Shown one piece after another: positions 23,028 to 32,570 of a stretch of DNA of 64,000 nt. Every line of letters begins with the position of its first letter. Within the stretch, counting starts at the first letter, position 1. The notes under the pieces are model-generated. The model searched no databases, was not told the origin of the DNA, and was given only the letters and a program-made list of their open reading frames with translations. The translations under genes and the position numbers were made by a program. Source of the stretch: Rhinopithecus roxellana (taxonomy: Eukaryota > Chordata > Mammalia > Primates > Cercopithecidae); contig NC_044557.1 of NCBI RefSeq assembly GCF_007565055.1, forward strand, positions 79,375,019-79,439,018, in the 5' to 3' direction.

Positions 23028-23585
23028 TGGATGATGCACTTTTTGGTCACCTTCTTTTGTAAGTGTCTAAGCCTTTTCCCCATTTTTATTTGATTATTTA
23101 GCGTATTATTGATTTGTAAAATTCCTTTATAGATTTTGAATAAAAGTTTTTTGTTATACATATGTGTGAGGAATATTTTCTTCTGTGGTATGTCTAGTTG
23201 TTTTCCTCATTGTGTTTTTTGAAATGAAGTAATTTTAAATTGTATTAAAATCTAATTTTTTTTTCTCTCTTTTTGGTTTGAGCTTTGGTATTCTAATAAG
23301 AAAAGTTCTGCCTACCCCAGTTTGCAAAAATTTTCTTCTATGCATTCTCACTTTAGGTTTTTGATTCATTTTAAGTTCTATTTTGTGAATTGTGTGAGGT
23401 AAGAGGAAAGTGTTGTGAAATATACAGATAGCTACTTAATTAACCAGGCTTTGTTGAAAAGAATCTGTTTTTAATTGAATCATTTTGGCACCGTTGTTGA
23501 AAATAGGTCAAAAATATATATAGAGAGAGAGAGTGTGTATATCTGGACTCTGTATTCTGCTGTACTGCCATATATGTCTATGTAA
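23028..23585 (-). mobile_element. Old L1 ORF2 fragment (L1M type)
   Basis: On the minus strand it is ORF2 C-terminal sequence. Plus-strand landmarks are 'gtgtctaagccttttcccc', 'gattttgaataaaagttttt', 'tggtattctaataagaaaag' and 'ggactctgtattctgctgta', in the order of an antisense L1M. It may belong to the same element that continues at 26330, split by the hAT relic and later insertions. Confidence 0.65.
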
Positions 23586-23599
23586 ATGACTTTCAAAAC

Positions 23600-24480
23600 T
23601 ATATAAGTGATTCTAAAAGTTTGGAGCTTTTTGGGGTTCCGCCAGAAACTCTGTGAAGTCCATGAAGTCTTTGTAATATTAAAAAATGATTTGCCTTGTT
23701 CTTTGTTTACAATACACCAACGATACAAAAGCAATGCCGAGCAAAAATGATTGTCACTTAGTTTAGCTCAAATTGAGGGAATAGCACAGAACTGAACTAA
23801 TATCCATTGCATCTTTACCATCACACACTCGCAGATGAAAAAGAAACTCAACTTTATATTAAACATTTATACATATAATTACATGTGGTGAAATGGGAAG
23901 TGCACATTAAAAAGTTCTGCATGTAAAGATGATGAATGGCTCAAAAAAAAAAACCTGTGGGATGGTTGAAGTTCATAGCTGACCTAGCTACTTTTTTCAT
24001 GGAATGCTATTTTACTTGAAAAGATAATATACATCCTACAGGCAAATTATGATCATGTAGATTTGGGTATTTGGTAATTTTTTTCAATATAAATATAATA
24101 AGCATTTATTACTTCAAGAAAACAACTGGAAGTTTTTGTGGTCAACAATACATTTCAAGCTTTCAAGAGAAAATTAGAATTTTAGAAAACTTTTTCCAGA
24201 ACTTTGACAGCATCCCAATATTAAAAGTCCTTTAATAAAATGGCTAATGATATTAATAAACTTAATTTATAATGTAAAATTAAACTGGTCAACATTTGGA
24301 AATTTTACATAACCCAGCAAACTATATTTACCAAATGAACAATGTACATGTTTTATAAGATTTAAAGATTTTTTAAAGCAACAAAACACGAAGACACTTG
24401 GATAGATGGAAAATATAACTTGGATACTTACAGCTCCAAATAAGAAAAATCTATCAGGCAGGGTCACACAAGGCCCAAGG
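23600..24480 (+). pseudogene. hAT-family DNA transposon relic (transposase 3' part)
   Basis: Plus-strand pieces in three frames recover the order seen in hAT/Charlie-Zaphod-type and domesticated ZBED5-like transposases. A segment around 'acaatacaccaacgatac' comes first, then a histidine-alanine-leucine context 'cacacactcgcagatg', then 'ggtgaaatgggaagtgcaca' (the C.EMGS.H stretch before the conserved tryptophan region). Numerous stops and indels make it inactive. No terminal inverted repeats or 8-bp duplication were located. I am fairly sure of hAT but not of the subfamily. Confidence 0.55.
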
Positions 24481-24623
24481 ACATAATAATAGCAAATTAG
24501 AGCTGTAGGGGTAGATTATATGTCCCGAGCCATGAGGCCTGGAATTAGCCGACCTCTGTTGCTTGATCTCCGCAAAGCGGAGACAAGAGGGCACATTCCC
24601 GGGTTCTTTATTTACAAACCCTT

Positions 24624-24718
24624 CCCGCGCGCGCCCAAAGCTTTTCCCGCGCGCGCCTAAGTTTCTCCCGCGCGCGCCAAAACTGTTCCCGCGCGCGCCA
24701 GCCTTTCCCGCGCGCGCT
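24624..24718 (+). repeat. Five CpG boxes (CCCGCGCGCGCC) in the LTR U3
   Basis: The 12-mer occurs at 24624, 24646, 24667 and 24688, and with a final T at 24707. The spacing is 22, 21, 21 and 19 bp. Each box holds four CpGs, all intact. About two helical turns separate neighbours, so proteins bound there would lie on one face. E2F-like, ZF5/CXXC or NRF1-like factors are possible binders (inference only). Confidence 0.9.
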
Positions 24719-24872
24719 CAAACATTTTCCCGCCCAGGAAGATATGTAGCCCAGGGCGCAGGCGCGATCCCGCGCCCGGGAAAAGTACAAACCCACGGCG
24801 CATGCGCGATTGTAATTTGAGAAGACCCGGCCCCCCATCACCGCCCTAGCCCAACCTCTTCCCCTGCCAGCC

Positions 24873-24902
24873 TATATAAGGCATGACCCTACACTCAATA
24901 AA
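24873..24902 (+). promoter_or_regulatory. TATA box and poly(A) signal of the solo LTR
   Basis: TATATAAG at 24873-24880 is followed by AATAAA at 24897-24902. Transcription starting about 25-30 bp after TATA would begin near or just after AATAAA, giving a very short R as in type D retroviruses. A second short U5-like CT-rich stretch (CTTGTCTCC repeated) follows. Confidence 0.7.
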
Positions 24903-25011
24903 TGAGACTTGATCAGGCTATTTGTCTTGTCTCCATTTCTCATGTTTTCTTGTCTCCTCCATTCCCACTCCCCCTTCCAGGGTCTGTTCGACTGTCCTGC
25001 AGGTCGGGACA

Positions 25012-25445
25012 ATTATATATGGTAAATGTGTTTCAGTTAGCAAAGTTTCCCATGCTTTCTGTGGATTTGCTTATTTGAATAATTTATCAGGCTCTATGGC
25101 ATGGAGGCTATCTCTAGTTGTCTGGACCCCAGGTGCATAGAGAAAGTGCATAGTGACCTTCAGTGTGAGAACCCAATAAGCACTATGGTTGAGGTGAGGA
25201 CTTAATCAGTTGCTCAAGAGGAGGACTTGACTCACCTCTAAATCAGGGCCTCAAAACAAAACTTGGAGAAGGCAGCATTAAAAGCAGGGGACTTGGCTCA
25301 CCTCTAAACCAGGGCCTCAAAACAAAACTGGAAGAAGGCAGCATAAAAAACAAACAAATAAAAACCCTAGATTACAGCATGATATTACAAAGTATGCATG
25401 GATATTAAAGAGCAGTTCAAAATAAAAATGTGAATATATGTTTAG

Positions 25446-25446
<1 letters not shown>
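25012..25446. other. Unassigned sequence with a 66-bp tandem duplication
   Basis: 25223-25288 and 25289-25349 are two copies of one unit starting 'ggacttg(a/g)ctcacctctaaa' with a few substitutions. The rest of the stretch has no recognised element or frame. Confidence 0.6.
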
Positions 25447-25485
<39 letters not shown>

Positions 25486-25772
25486 AGACAGAGTCTTGCT
25501 CTGTCACCCAGGTTGGAGTGCGGTGGCCGGATCTCAGCTCACTGCAAGCTCCGCCTCCGGGTTCACGCCATTCTCCTGCCTTAGCCTCCCGAGTAGCTGG
25601 GACTACAGGCGCCCACCACCAAGCCCGGCTAATTTTTTGTATTTTTAGTAGAGACGAGGTTTCACCGTGTTAGCCAGGATGGTCTTGATCTCCTGACCTC
25701 GTGATCTACCCGCCCAAAGTGATCGGCCTCCCAAAGTGCTGGGATTACAGGCGTGAGCCATCGCACCCGGTC
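25447..25772 (-). mobile_element. Young full-length AluY, Old World monkey (AluYR-like) type
   Basis: Complete antisense Alu with a 40-odd T tail and an exact 11-bp target duplication atatgtttaga (25436-25446 and 25773-25783). The segment 'ggtggccggatctcagctca' differs from the human AluY 'ggcgcgatctcggctc' in the way I know from macaque/baboon AluYR families. The AluY-diagnostic 'gcaagctccgcctcc' is present. The CpG-rich body indicates a recent insertion. Confidence 0.9.
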
Positions 25773-25783
25773 ATATGTTTAGA

Positions 25784-26329
25784 TTTTAAAAGAGTATAAA
25801 GTCTTCTTGGACATGGCTTTAGAGTATACATTGTAATTAATCTTTCAGAAGCTTATACTTGTCTAGATTTGGTGATATATTTCAAATAATATCTACCATC
25901 ATATTAAAAGACTTAAAATACTACCTATTCTACCCACTAAATAGCTGTGCGGGGCTTGATGTTTTTCACATAATTCAATCAAAATATATTTCAATAGGTT
26001 GAAGACAGAACAGAAATTGTTCTCCTGTTAAGCTAGACATTAAAGGGTTTTTTAAAAATGTAAATCAATGCTGTTCTTTTCACTATATTTTGTTTGAAAA
26101 AATATAGTTTTTTTAAAAAACAATTTTTATTTAACTTATCGTGGATTAATTTGATTTTAAAATAAATTAATAAATATAATTTTTAATTTATCATCTTTAA
26201 TTTCCCATATGGTATCTCTACATAAACAGCAGAAAACAACCTGTTTAGGATTTCCAAAAATATTTAAAAGTGCAAAAGAGTCTTGAGACTAAAATATTTG
26301 AGAATCTTATATTACTGTAGCTTTATAGC
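25784..26329. other. Unassigned AT-rich sequence
   Basis: No open frame, repeat or element recognised. A possible far extension of the hAT relic cannot be excluded. Confidence 0.4.
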
Positions 26330-26898
26330 AATTCTTGAAAACAGATCATGTAAATTCTTTAATGTTTCCCTTTTAAAGATTGTCTTGCTCTCATTATAGG
26401 TCTGTTACATTGTCTTATAAATTTTCAGTATTTCAGAGTCTATAAGAAAATCAAATACTGGGATTTTATTACAGTTAGAGTTATGTTGAATCCATGTATC
26501 GATTTGGTAAGAATTGACATCTTGAAATACCGACCCTCCCATCTCTTAAATATAACACATCTTTCCCTTTGTTTAGGGTTTCTTTAATTTCTGCATGCAT
26601 TGTTTTCTAGTTCTCAATTTAAAGGTATTATGTGTTTTTTAAAATTAAGTATTTCAAGTTTAAACTGCTAATTTAAATGGTACTAGTATTGTATATGAAA
26701 AGTAAGGTTTATTTTTATACTCTCCTTGTATTTTTTATGTCTCGTGAAATGAAGTTTTTAGTTCTAGTAACATTATTATAGAATCCTTAGGATTTTCTTT
26801 CTAGATTATGATGTTGTCTGCATATAGACAAGTGTTATAATTGTTTTCTTATTAATAAAACTTTCTTTTTTTGTGTACACTTTATCTCTCTAGCTAAG
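26330..26898 (-). mobile_element. Old L1 (L1M type) ORF2, first visible block
   Basis: Plus-strand landmarks in antisense L1 order: 'taatgtttcccttttaaaga', 'ctgggattttattacagtta', 'tcgatttggtaagaattgac', 'gaatccttaggattttcttt'. It is interrupted at 26899 by the ERVL provirus and resumes at 32571 with the next part of ORF2. Confidence 0.75.
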
Positions 26899-26903
26899 GA
26901 CTC

Positions 26904-27369
26904 TGTATAAGTCAGGGTTCTCCAGAGGGACAGAACTAGTAGGATAGATATATATGTGAAGAGGAGTTTATTAAACATTAACTCACATGATCAAAGGGTC
27001 CCAAAATGGCTGTCTGCAAGCTGAGGAGCAAGTAAAGCCAGTCAGATTCCCAAAATTGGAGAACTTAGAGCCCAATATTCCAGGGGAGGAAGGGTCCAGT
27101 ATGGGAGAAAGATGTAGGCTTGGAGGCTAGGCCAGTCTAGTCTTTTCAAGTGTTTCTGCTTGCTTTATATTCTAGCTGTGCTGGCAACTGATTAGATGAT
27201 ACCCTAATCATCTAATCAGTTGCCAGATTGGGTCCTGAGTGGGTCCGCCTTTTCTAGACCCCAGACGCAAATGTTAATCTCCTTTGGCAACACCCTCACA
27301 GACACAGCCAGGATCAATATTTTGCATTTTTCAAACCAATCAAGTTGACATTCAGTATTAACCCTCAAA
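26904..27369 (-). mobile_element. 3' LTR of the ERVL provirus
   Basis: About 466 bp aligning end-to-end with 32128-32565. Shared landmarks are 'gtctgcaagctgaggagcaa', 'gggagaaagatgtaggct', 'ggcaacaccctcacagacac' and 'caagttgaca'. It uniquely carries a 20-bp perfect hairpin at 27181-27226. Confidence 0.8.
27181..27226. repeat. Perfect 20-bp inverted repeat with 6-nt loop
   Basis: Arm ctggcaactgattagatgat (27181-27200) and its exact reverse complement (27207-27226) flank the loop accctа-type hexamer at 27201-27206. The corresponding position of the sister LTR (about 32398-32440) has no such hairpin, so the right arm arose after the LTRs were formed. Confidence 0.95.
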
Positions 27370-27683
27370 AGTTCCCTTGTCAAATTGAACCCATACACAT
27401 CTCCTGAGATAATACATAATCTTCAAATAGAGACAATAATAAGGTCATAATTGTGCCTAACATAACTACCCTTTGTGCAACCGAAAATGTACCAATTCTC
27501 AACCCAAATACTATTATATAAAGTTAACAATATTTAAATGCTGTTATGATGTCAATAAATCTTAGGTCACAAGATAAAGGAAAAATAAAATAAAATAAAG
27601 ATATTTTCTTCATACAAGTGTATACTTGCACAAACATGTTTTTAATAAAAAAAAGAAAAAGAAGGAGGAAATACTTATGGCAA

Positions 27684-28240
27684 TTACAGTCCTCGTTTCT
27701 GCAGCTGGTCATGTGGTTGTAGCTGGTATTGATGACCATCTTCTTCTACTACCCATTCTGTATTCCCTTTGCCTTCAGCAAGCACCTCAGCAGGTTGTGG
27801 TTTTTTCCGTGGTGGAGTGACCCAAACCTTCATTCCTGAAGGGTCTGGGCCATTTGTAGTCCTGCCTGGATTGGGCTGTTGTAGTTTCTCTTTGATTTTA
27901 ATCACAGAGCATGGTAATACTAAGAGATGCCCTAATGGATCTCTTGTATTCCATGTATACACTTTCTTACCTCCATTGTGCAGTAGCAGACTGATTTCAT
28001 CTTGATAGTCTGGGTCAAGTTCTCTCTAAATAAGATTACAACACAAAGCTGGAGAGTTGTTATACTCCTGGGGTAGGACAGTGAAGGTGCATTGCTGGCC
28101 TTGCTAGCTGAAGGCAGATTGCTTCCAGTGAGTCTTATGGACAGGAATGGAGAAAATAGGCATTTCCCAAGTCAATGACTGCAAACCAGGTATGAGGAGA
28201 TATGTTAATTTGTTCAAGCAATGAAACCACATCTGGTTCA
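27684..28240 (-). pseudogene. ERVL pol: integrase C-terminal remnant joined to RT
   Basis: A minus-strand open stretch of 92 codons (27962-27684) has the DNA-binding tail character of a retroviral integrase: W.TRDPLGHL near its start, then a proline-rich PNPGRTTNGPD segment. Upstream, at 28230-28030, residual RT palm text is readable. RNase H and the integrase core are missing between them, so a deletion of well over 1 kb joins the two. Confidence 0.6.
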
Positions 28241-28900
28241 GCAGCTGCTACTGGTCATCACTTGGTTAAGCTTACAATAATCCATTGTCATTCTCCAAGA
28301 TCCATCTGTCTTCTGAACAGGCCAAATGGGAAAATTGAATGGGGATGTGATGAGAATCACTACCACTGTTTCTTTCAAATCCTTGATGGTGGCACTAATC
28401 TCTGAAATCCCTCCAGAGATATGATATTGGTTTTGATTTAATATTTTTCTCTGTAGAGGCAGCTCTAATGGCTTCCATTTGGCCTTTACCGCCATAATAG
28501 TCATCATTCTACCAGTAAGGGAGTCAATGTGGGGGTTCTGCCAGCTGCTAAGTATGTCTACGCCAATTGTGCATTCCGGCACTGAGGAAACGACCACAGG
28601 ATGAGTCCAGGGACCCACTGGATCTGAGCTAAAACTCCATTAATTAGCTGACCTCCATAAGCCCTTACTTTAACTGGAAGACTACAGTGACGTTTTGGGT
28701 CCCCTGGAATCAACATCAGCTCAAAACCAGTGTCCAGTAGTAATTGAAATATCTGATCATTTCCCTTTCCCCAATGCACAGTTACCCTGGTTAAAGGGCA
28801 GAGGTCTCCTTGGGAAAGGATGGGAAAAAGATTAACAGCATAAATTTTTGGCGATGTAGTGGGGTCCTTCCTGAAGGGGACCCAGACTCCATTCAAGGGG
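28238..28900 (-). pseudogene. ERVL pol: protease and RT N-terminal remnant
   Basis: The minus frame 28896-28558 shows LLDTG, the aspartic protease signature with the catalytic D intact. The frame 28618-28238 continues with a second protease-like segment and the RT entry block (KTDGSWRMT). Both frames are open for over 100 codons but overlap out of register. No start-to-stop gene survives. Confidence 0.7.
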
Positions 28901-29550
28901 TTCGGGGTCTGTAAACTGGCTCAAATTTGGAAATTCGCTGAGGGGCCATGATTCTGTTTTTATAATTCAAATTAGTCTTTTGCCGATTCGACCTATAAGT
29001 TTTCTGCTCATGTAAATTAAGTAGAAATGCAGTAGGCTTCTTATCAGTTTCACGTCTAGGAACAACCACCATGATTAATTAGCCAATGCCAGAGCTCTAT
29101 ATGACTCACACTATTCTGATTGCTGCTTTGTCTCTGCTGTCCATTATGGTACCTATGCCCAACTTGCCTTTGGTGGTTGAGTGCCACCACTTGGTCCTTG
29201 CTACCTCAGGATCCAATTGCTCCCAATGTATTGAATAATTTTGTAGTTGAGTGAGTGTGATTCCCATTATTAGATCTGACAGGTGCTGCTCTCACAAATC
29301 TATTTCATGAGGCATTGGTCAAGGGTATATCTTCTGAATCCTCCCAGCTGGGATGAGTATGTCTAAAGTGACTAATCCACTCCACCATCCCAATCTCCTT
29401 AAGCCTTTGGATCCCTTCATCTACATTAAACCAAGGGAGATCAGACATTTCCAGCTCGCTCACAGTGGGCCATCTTTTAATCCATATTTCATCTAACCAA
29501 GCAAATAAACTATTAGAACCTTTTTTTTTTTTAACTCACAGCTGCAACAT
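28901..29550 (-). other. ERVL internal region (gag end/spacer), degraded
   Basis: Lies between the protease relic and the nested L1. No zinc-knuckle or other domain can be read with confidence. Ends with a T12 run at 29521-29532 just before the L1 target duplication. Confidence 0.4.
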
Positions 29551-29565
29551 TAAATGCAGTGTCCA

Positions 29566-31041
29566 GTGTGTGATGTTCCCCTTCCTGAGTCCAAGTGATC
29601 TCATTGTTCAGTTCCCACCTATGAGTGAGAACATGCGGTGTTTGGTTTTCTCTTCTTGTGACAGTTTGCTAAGAATGATGGTTTCCAGCTGCATCCATGT
29701 CCCTACAAAGGACGCAAACTCATCTTTTTTTATGGCTGCATAGTATTCCATGGTGTACATGTGCCACATTTTCTTAATCCAGTCTGTCACAGATGGACAT
29801 TTGGGTTGATTCCAAGTCTTTGCTATTGTGAATAGTGCTGCAATAAACATACGTGTGCATGTGTCTTTGTAGTAGAATAATTTATAATCCTTTGGGTATA
29901 TACCCAGTAGTGGGATGGCTAGGTCATATGGTACATCTAGTTCTAGATCCTTGAGGAATTGCCATACTGTTTTCCATAATGGTTGAACTAGTTTACAATC
30001 CCACCAACAGTGTAAAAGTGTTCCTATTTCTCCACATCCTCTCCAACACCTGTTGTTTCCTGACTTTTTAATGATTGCCATTCTAACTGGTGTGAGATGG
30101 TATCTCATTGTGGTTTTGATTTGCATTTCTCTGATGGCGAGTGATGATGAGCATTTTTTCATGTGTCTGTTGGCTGTATGAATGTCTTCTTTTGAGAAAT
30201 GTCTGTTCATATCCTTTGCCCACTTTTTGATGGGGTTGTTTGTTTTTCTCTTGTATATTTGTTTGAGTTCTTTGTAGATTCTGGATATTAGCCCTTTGTC
30301 AGATGAGTAGATTGCAAAAATTTTCTCCCATTCTGTAGGTTGCCTGTTCACTGTGGTGGTAGTTTCTTTTGCTGTGCAGAAGCTCTTTAGTTTAATTAGA
30401 TCCCATTTGTCAATTTTGGCTTTGCTGCCATTGCTTTTGGTGTTTTAGACATGAAGTCCTTGCCCATGCCTATGTCCTGAATGGTACTACCTAGATTTTC
30501 TTCTAGGGTTTTTATGGTATTAGGTCTAACATTTAAGTCTCTAATCCACCTTGAATTAATCTTCGTATAAGGAGTAAGGAAAGGATCCAGTTTCAGCTTT
30601 CTACTTATGGCTAGCCAATTTTCCCAGCACCATTTATTAAATAGGGAATCCTTTCCCCATTTCTTGTTTCTCTCAGGTTTGTCAAAGATCAGATGGCTGT
30701 AGATGTGTGGTATTATTTCTGAGGACTCTGTTCTGTTCCATTGGTCTATATCTCTGTTTTGGTACCAGTACCCTATCATGGGGAAGGGGGAGGGGGGAGG
30801 GATTGCATTGGGAGTTATACCTGATATAAATGATGAATTGATGGGTGCTGACGAGTTGATGGGTGCAGCATACCAACATGGCACAAGTATACATATGTAA
30901 CAAACCTGCACGTTATGCACATGTACCCTAGAACTTAAAGTATAATAAAAATAAATTAAAAACAAAACGAAACAAAACAAAACAAAAAAAAAAGAATGAA
31001 ATAAAAATACTATTTTTCTTTTAAAAAATAAAAATAAAAAA
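29566..31041 (+). mobile_element. Young 5'-truncated L1 with 5' inversion (twin priming)
   Basis: Exact 15-bp target duplication taaatgcagtgtcca (29551-29565 and 31042-31056). 29566-30771 is on the minus strand and holds the ORF2 C-terminus and the beginning of the 3' UTR. 30772-31041 is on the plus strand and holds the rest of the 3' UTR and an A-rich tail. The break lies inside the 3' UTR, with under 15 bases lost. The 3' UTR carries the doubled GACGAGTTGATGGGTGC block also seen at 43960-43995. Low divergence marks a recent insertion. Confidence 0.9.
29608..30771 (-). pseudogene. L1 ORF2 C-terminal fragment, inverted
   Basis: The reading frame ending at 29608 stays open for 247 codons (from 30351). 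It contains the C-terminal cysteine motif (CWRGC...HCWWDC) that is needed for ORF2p binding to RNA. The fragment starts near the end of the RT domain (30771) and a frameshift lies around 30360-30396. With no endonuclease, no RT core and no promoter, it cannot act. Confidence 0.85.
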
Positions 31042-31056
31042 TAAATGCAGTGTCCA

Positions 31057-32107
31057 TACTTCATTGGCCCAAATCAATGATTTCAGTCTGATCCAATTCT
31101 ATGTTCCTTTCACAATTATCCCACACCCTTAATATCCATTCCCATGCCTGTTCTCCATATTTCTGTTTATATAAAGTTGAAAACTCAAGATGTTCTTTTC
31201 AAGTTAGCTCACCTCCTCATGGGTCACACTCTCAACCTCATCTCTAGGGGCCTGGCAGGACTTCCGTCTAGTTATAGTCTAGAAGCAAATAAGGGTGTTG
31301 GGGGTAGCTCCTGTGGGGAATCAACATTATCTTGCTTGGCAACTGCCTCAGGGTATGCCCTGACTGTTGGCTCAGGCAGCACAGGGTTTGTCTCCTCAGA
31401 CAAGGTGGAAGGACTGATGACAGTATAGACTGGAGAGGGGATGTTGCCACTACTGGGGATGGGGAAGCTGTTTCTTCTGGAAAAAAAGGTTCATCTGCGT
31501 TTACAAGTTCAGTGTCCCTAGCTTTACCAGAGTCCTCCCACACATCCCCATTCCAAGTTGCAGAGTCTTACTCTTTTCCAATTAACGCCCTCACTTCAAC
31601 AGTAGACACCTGGTGAGGCTGTGCATGCACCTTTCATTCCAGGTCAGCCACTCGCATGATAAGAACTTGTGTCTGTGTTTCCACAATTTCAACTCTTTCT
31701 CTGCAGAAGATGAAACTCTCACTCAGGGCAGTCTTAGCACATTTGAGGCTCAGTATCTGCTTCTGAAGAGTTAGAATCCCTGAGTTCATTTTCCTTCATA
31801 AATTTGTCCACTGAACTTAGGAGCAACCAACCAGCGTCATTACATTCCTTGGTTCTCCACATATGTTCAAAGGTATTATGTACAGAGTCACTAAGCTCCT
31901 TGCCTCTCATGAGCAGTGAATTAGGAGTGTCAAATGCATTTATTTTGCATAACTCTTTAAACAGTTAACACCAAGAATTATCAGTGTTCTCCATACTGTA
32001 GAAGTAGAGTCTTTAGCATTTTTGGATCTAATTGTATGAAGCAGCCAACTCCAGAAACCCTCAAACAAATGAAAGAACTCTATTCTTAATGTTCATTTCC
32101 TCTGGAG
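31057..32107 (-). pseudogene. ERVL gag-like remnant
   Basis: Sits between the primer-binding site and the nested L1. The minus frame holds a glutamate/leucine-rich helical stretch (about 31800-31640) and then a proline/serine-rich linker (31540-31270, an open frame of 91 codons). That fits the N-terminal half of an ERVL gag. Several stops are present. Capsid motifs were not found, probably because that part was displaced by the L1 and decayed. Confidence 0.5.
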
Positions 32108-32122
32108 CCACTCCTGGTACCA
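32108..32122 (-). promoter_or_regulatory. Primer-binding site, tRNA-Leu type
   Basis: Minus-strand TGGTACCAGGAGTGG starts 5 nt inside the 5' LTR edge. It is complementary to the 3' end of tRNA-Leu ending CCACTCCTGGTA plus CCA. Leucine primer use is the naming feature of ERVL. Confidence 0.75.
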
Positions 32123-32127
32123 AAATC

Positions 32128-32565
32128 TGTATTAGTCAGGGTCCACTAGAGAGCGAGATAGATATAAAACATATAAAGCAGGGTTTATTAAGTATCAACT
32201 TACATGATCACAAGGTCCCACAATAGGCCATCTGCAAGCTGAGGGGCAAGGAAAGCCAGTCAGAGTCCCAAAACTGAAGAACTTGGAGTCCAATGTTCCA
32301 GGGCAGGAAGAGTCCATCATGGGAGAAAGATGTAGGCTGGGAGGTTAGGCCAGTCTAGACTTTTCATGTTTTTCTGCCTTTTTTATATTCTAGCCACACT
32401 GGCAGCTGTTAGATGGTGCCCACTCAGATTAAGGGTGGGTCTGCCTTTCCCAGCCCACTGACTCAAATGTTAATCTCCTTCGGCAACACCCTCACAGACA
32501 CACCCAGGATCAATACCTTGCATCCTTCAATACAATCAAGTTGACACTCAGTATTAACCATCACA
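32128..32565 (-). mobile_element. 5' LTR of the ERVL provirus
   Basis: 438 bp. Its outer end on the minus strand reads TGTGATGGTTAATACTGAG, its inner end CCCTGACTAATACA. It aligns throughout with 26904-27369. It holds the 'gtgggtctgcctttccc' block that replaces the hairpin seen in the sister copy. Confidence 0.8.
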
Positions 32566-32570
32566 GACCC

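Larger units (their letters stand above)
24521..25011 (+). mobile_element. CpG-rich solo LTR, betaretrovirus-like
   Basis: 491 bp between perfect inverted termini TGTCCCGA and TCGGGACA. Exact 6-bp target duplications attata (24515-24520 and 25012-25017) are the length made by betaretroviral integrases. A TATA box (24873-24880) and AATAAA (24897-24902) are only about 20 bp apart. A compact R of that kind is seen in type D/MMTV-like LTRs. Five CpG boxes lie upstream. No internal retroviral sequence remains, so it is a recombined solo LTR. In an Old World monkey the SERV/type D group is the leading candidate. I could not confirm this. Confidence 0.8.
26904..32565 (-). mobile_element. ERVL-type endogenous provirus, defective, with nested L1
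   Basis: Minus-strand provirus: 5' LTR 32565-32128, primer-binding site at 32122-32108, gag-like region, a protease and RT start, integrase C-terminus, and 3' LTR 27369-26904. The LTR starts TGTGATGGTTAAT-like and ends CCCTGACTAATACA, matching the MLT2/ERVL pattern. The 5-bp flanks gactc (26899-26903) and gaccc (32566-32570) are a decayed target duplication. No env-like region is seen, in keeping with ERVL. RT is fused almost directly to the integrase end, so central pol is deleted. A young L1 interrupts gag/pol at 29566-31041. Confidence 0.8.

Noticed and set aside
24521..25011. CpG island promoter of a cellular gene
   Set aside because: Exact inverted termini and 6-bp duplications show that it is a solo LTR, and no exon follows.
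30396..31064. A 222-codon frame as a membrane protein
   Set aside because: It joins antisense A-rich tail, 3' UTR and inverted ORF2 across the twin-priming break. The hydrophobic start is just poly-T translation.
26904..32565. ERVL env gene
   Set aside because: There is no env-like text between the integrase end and the 3' LTR, as expected for ERVL.
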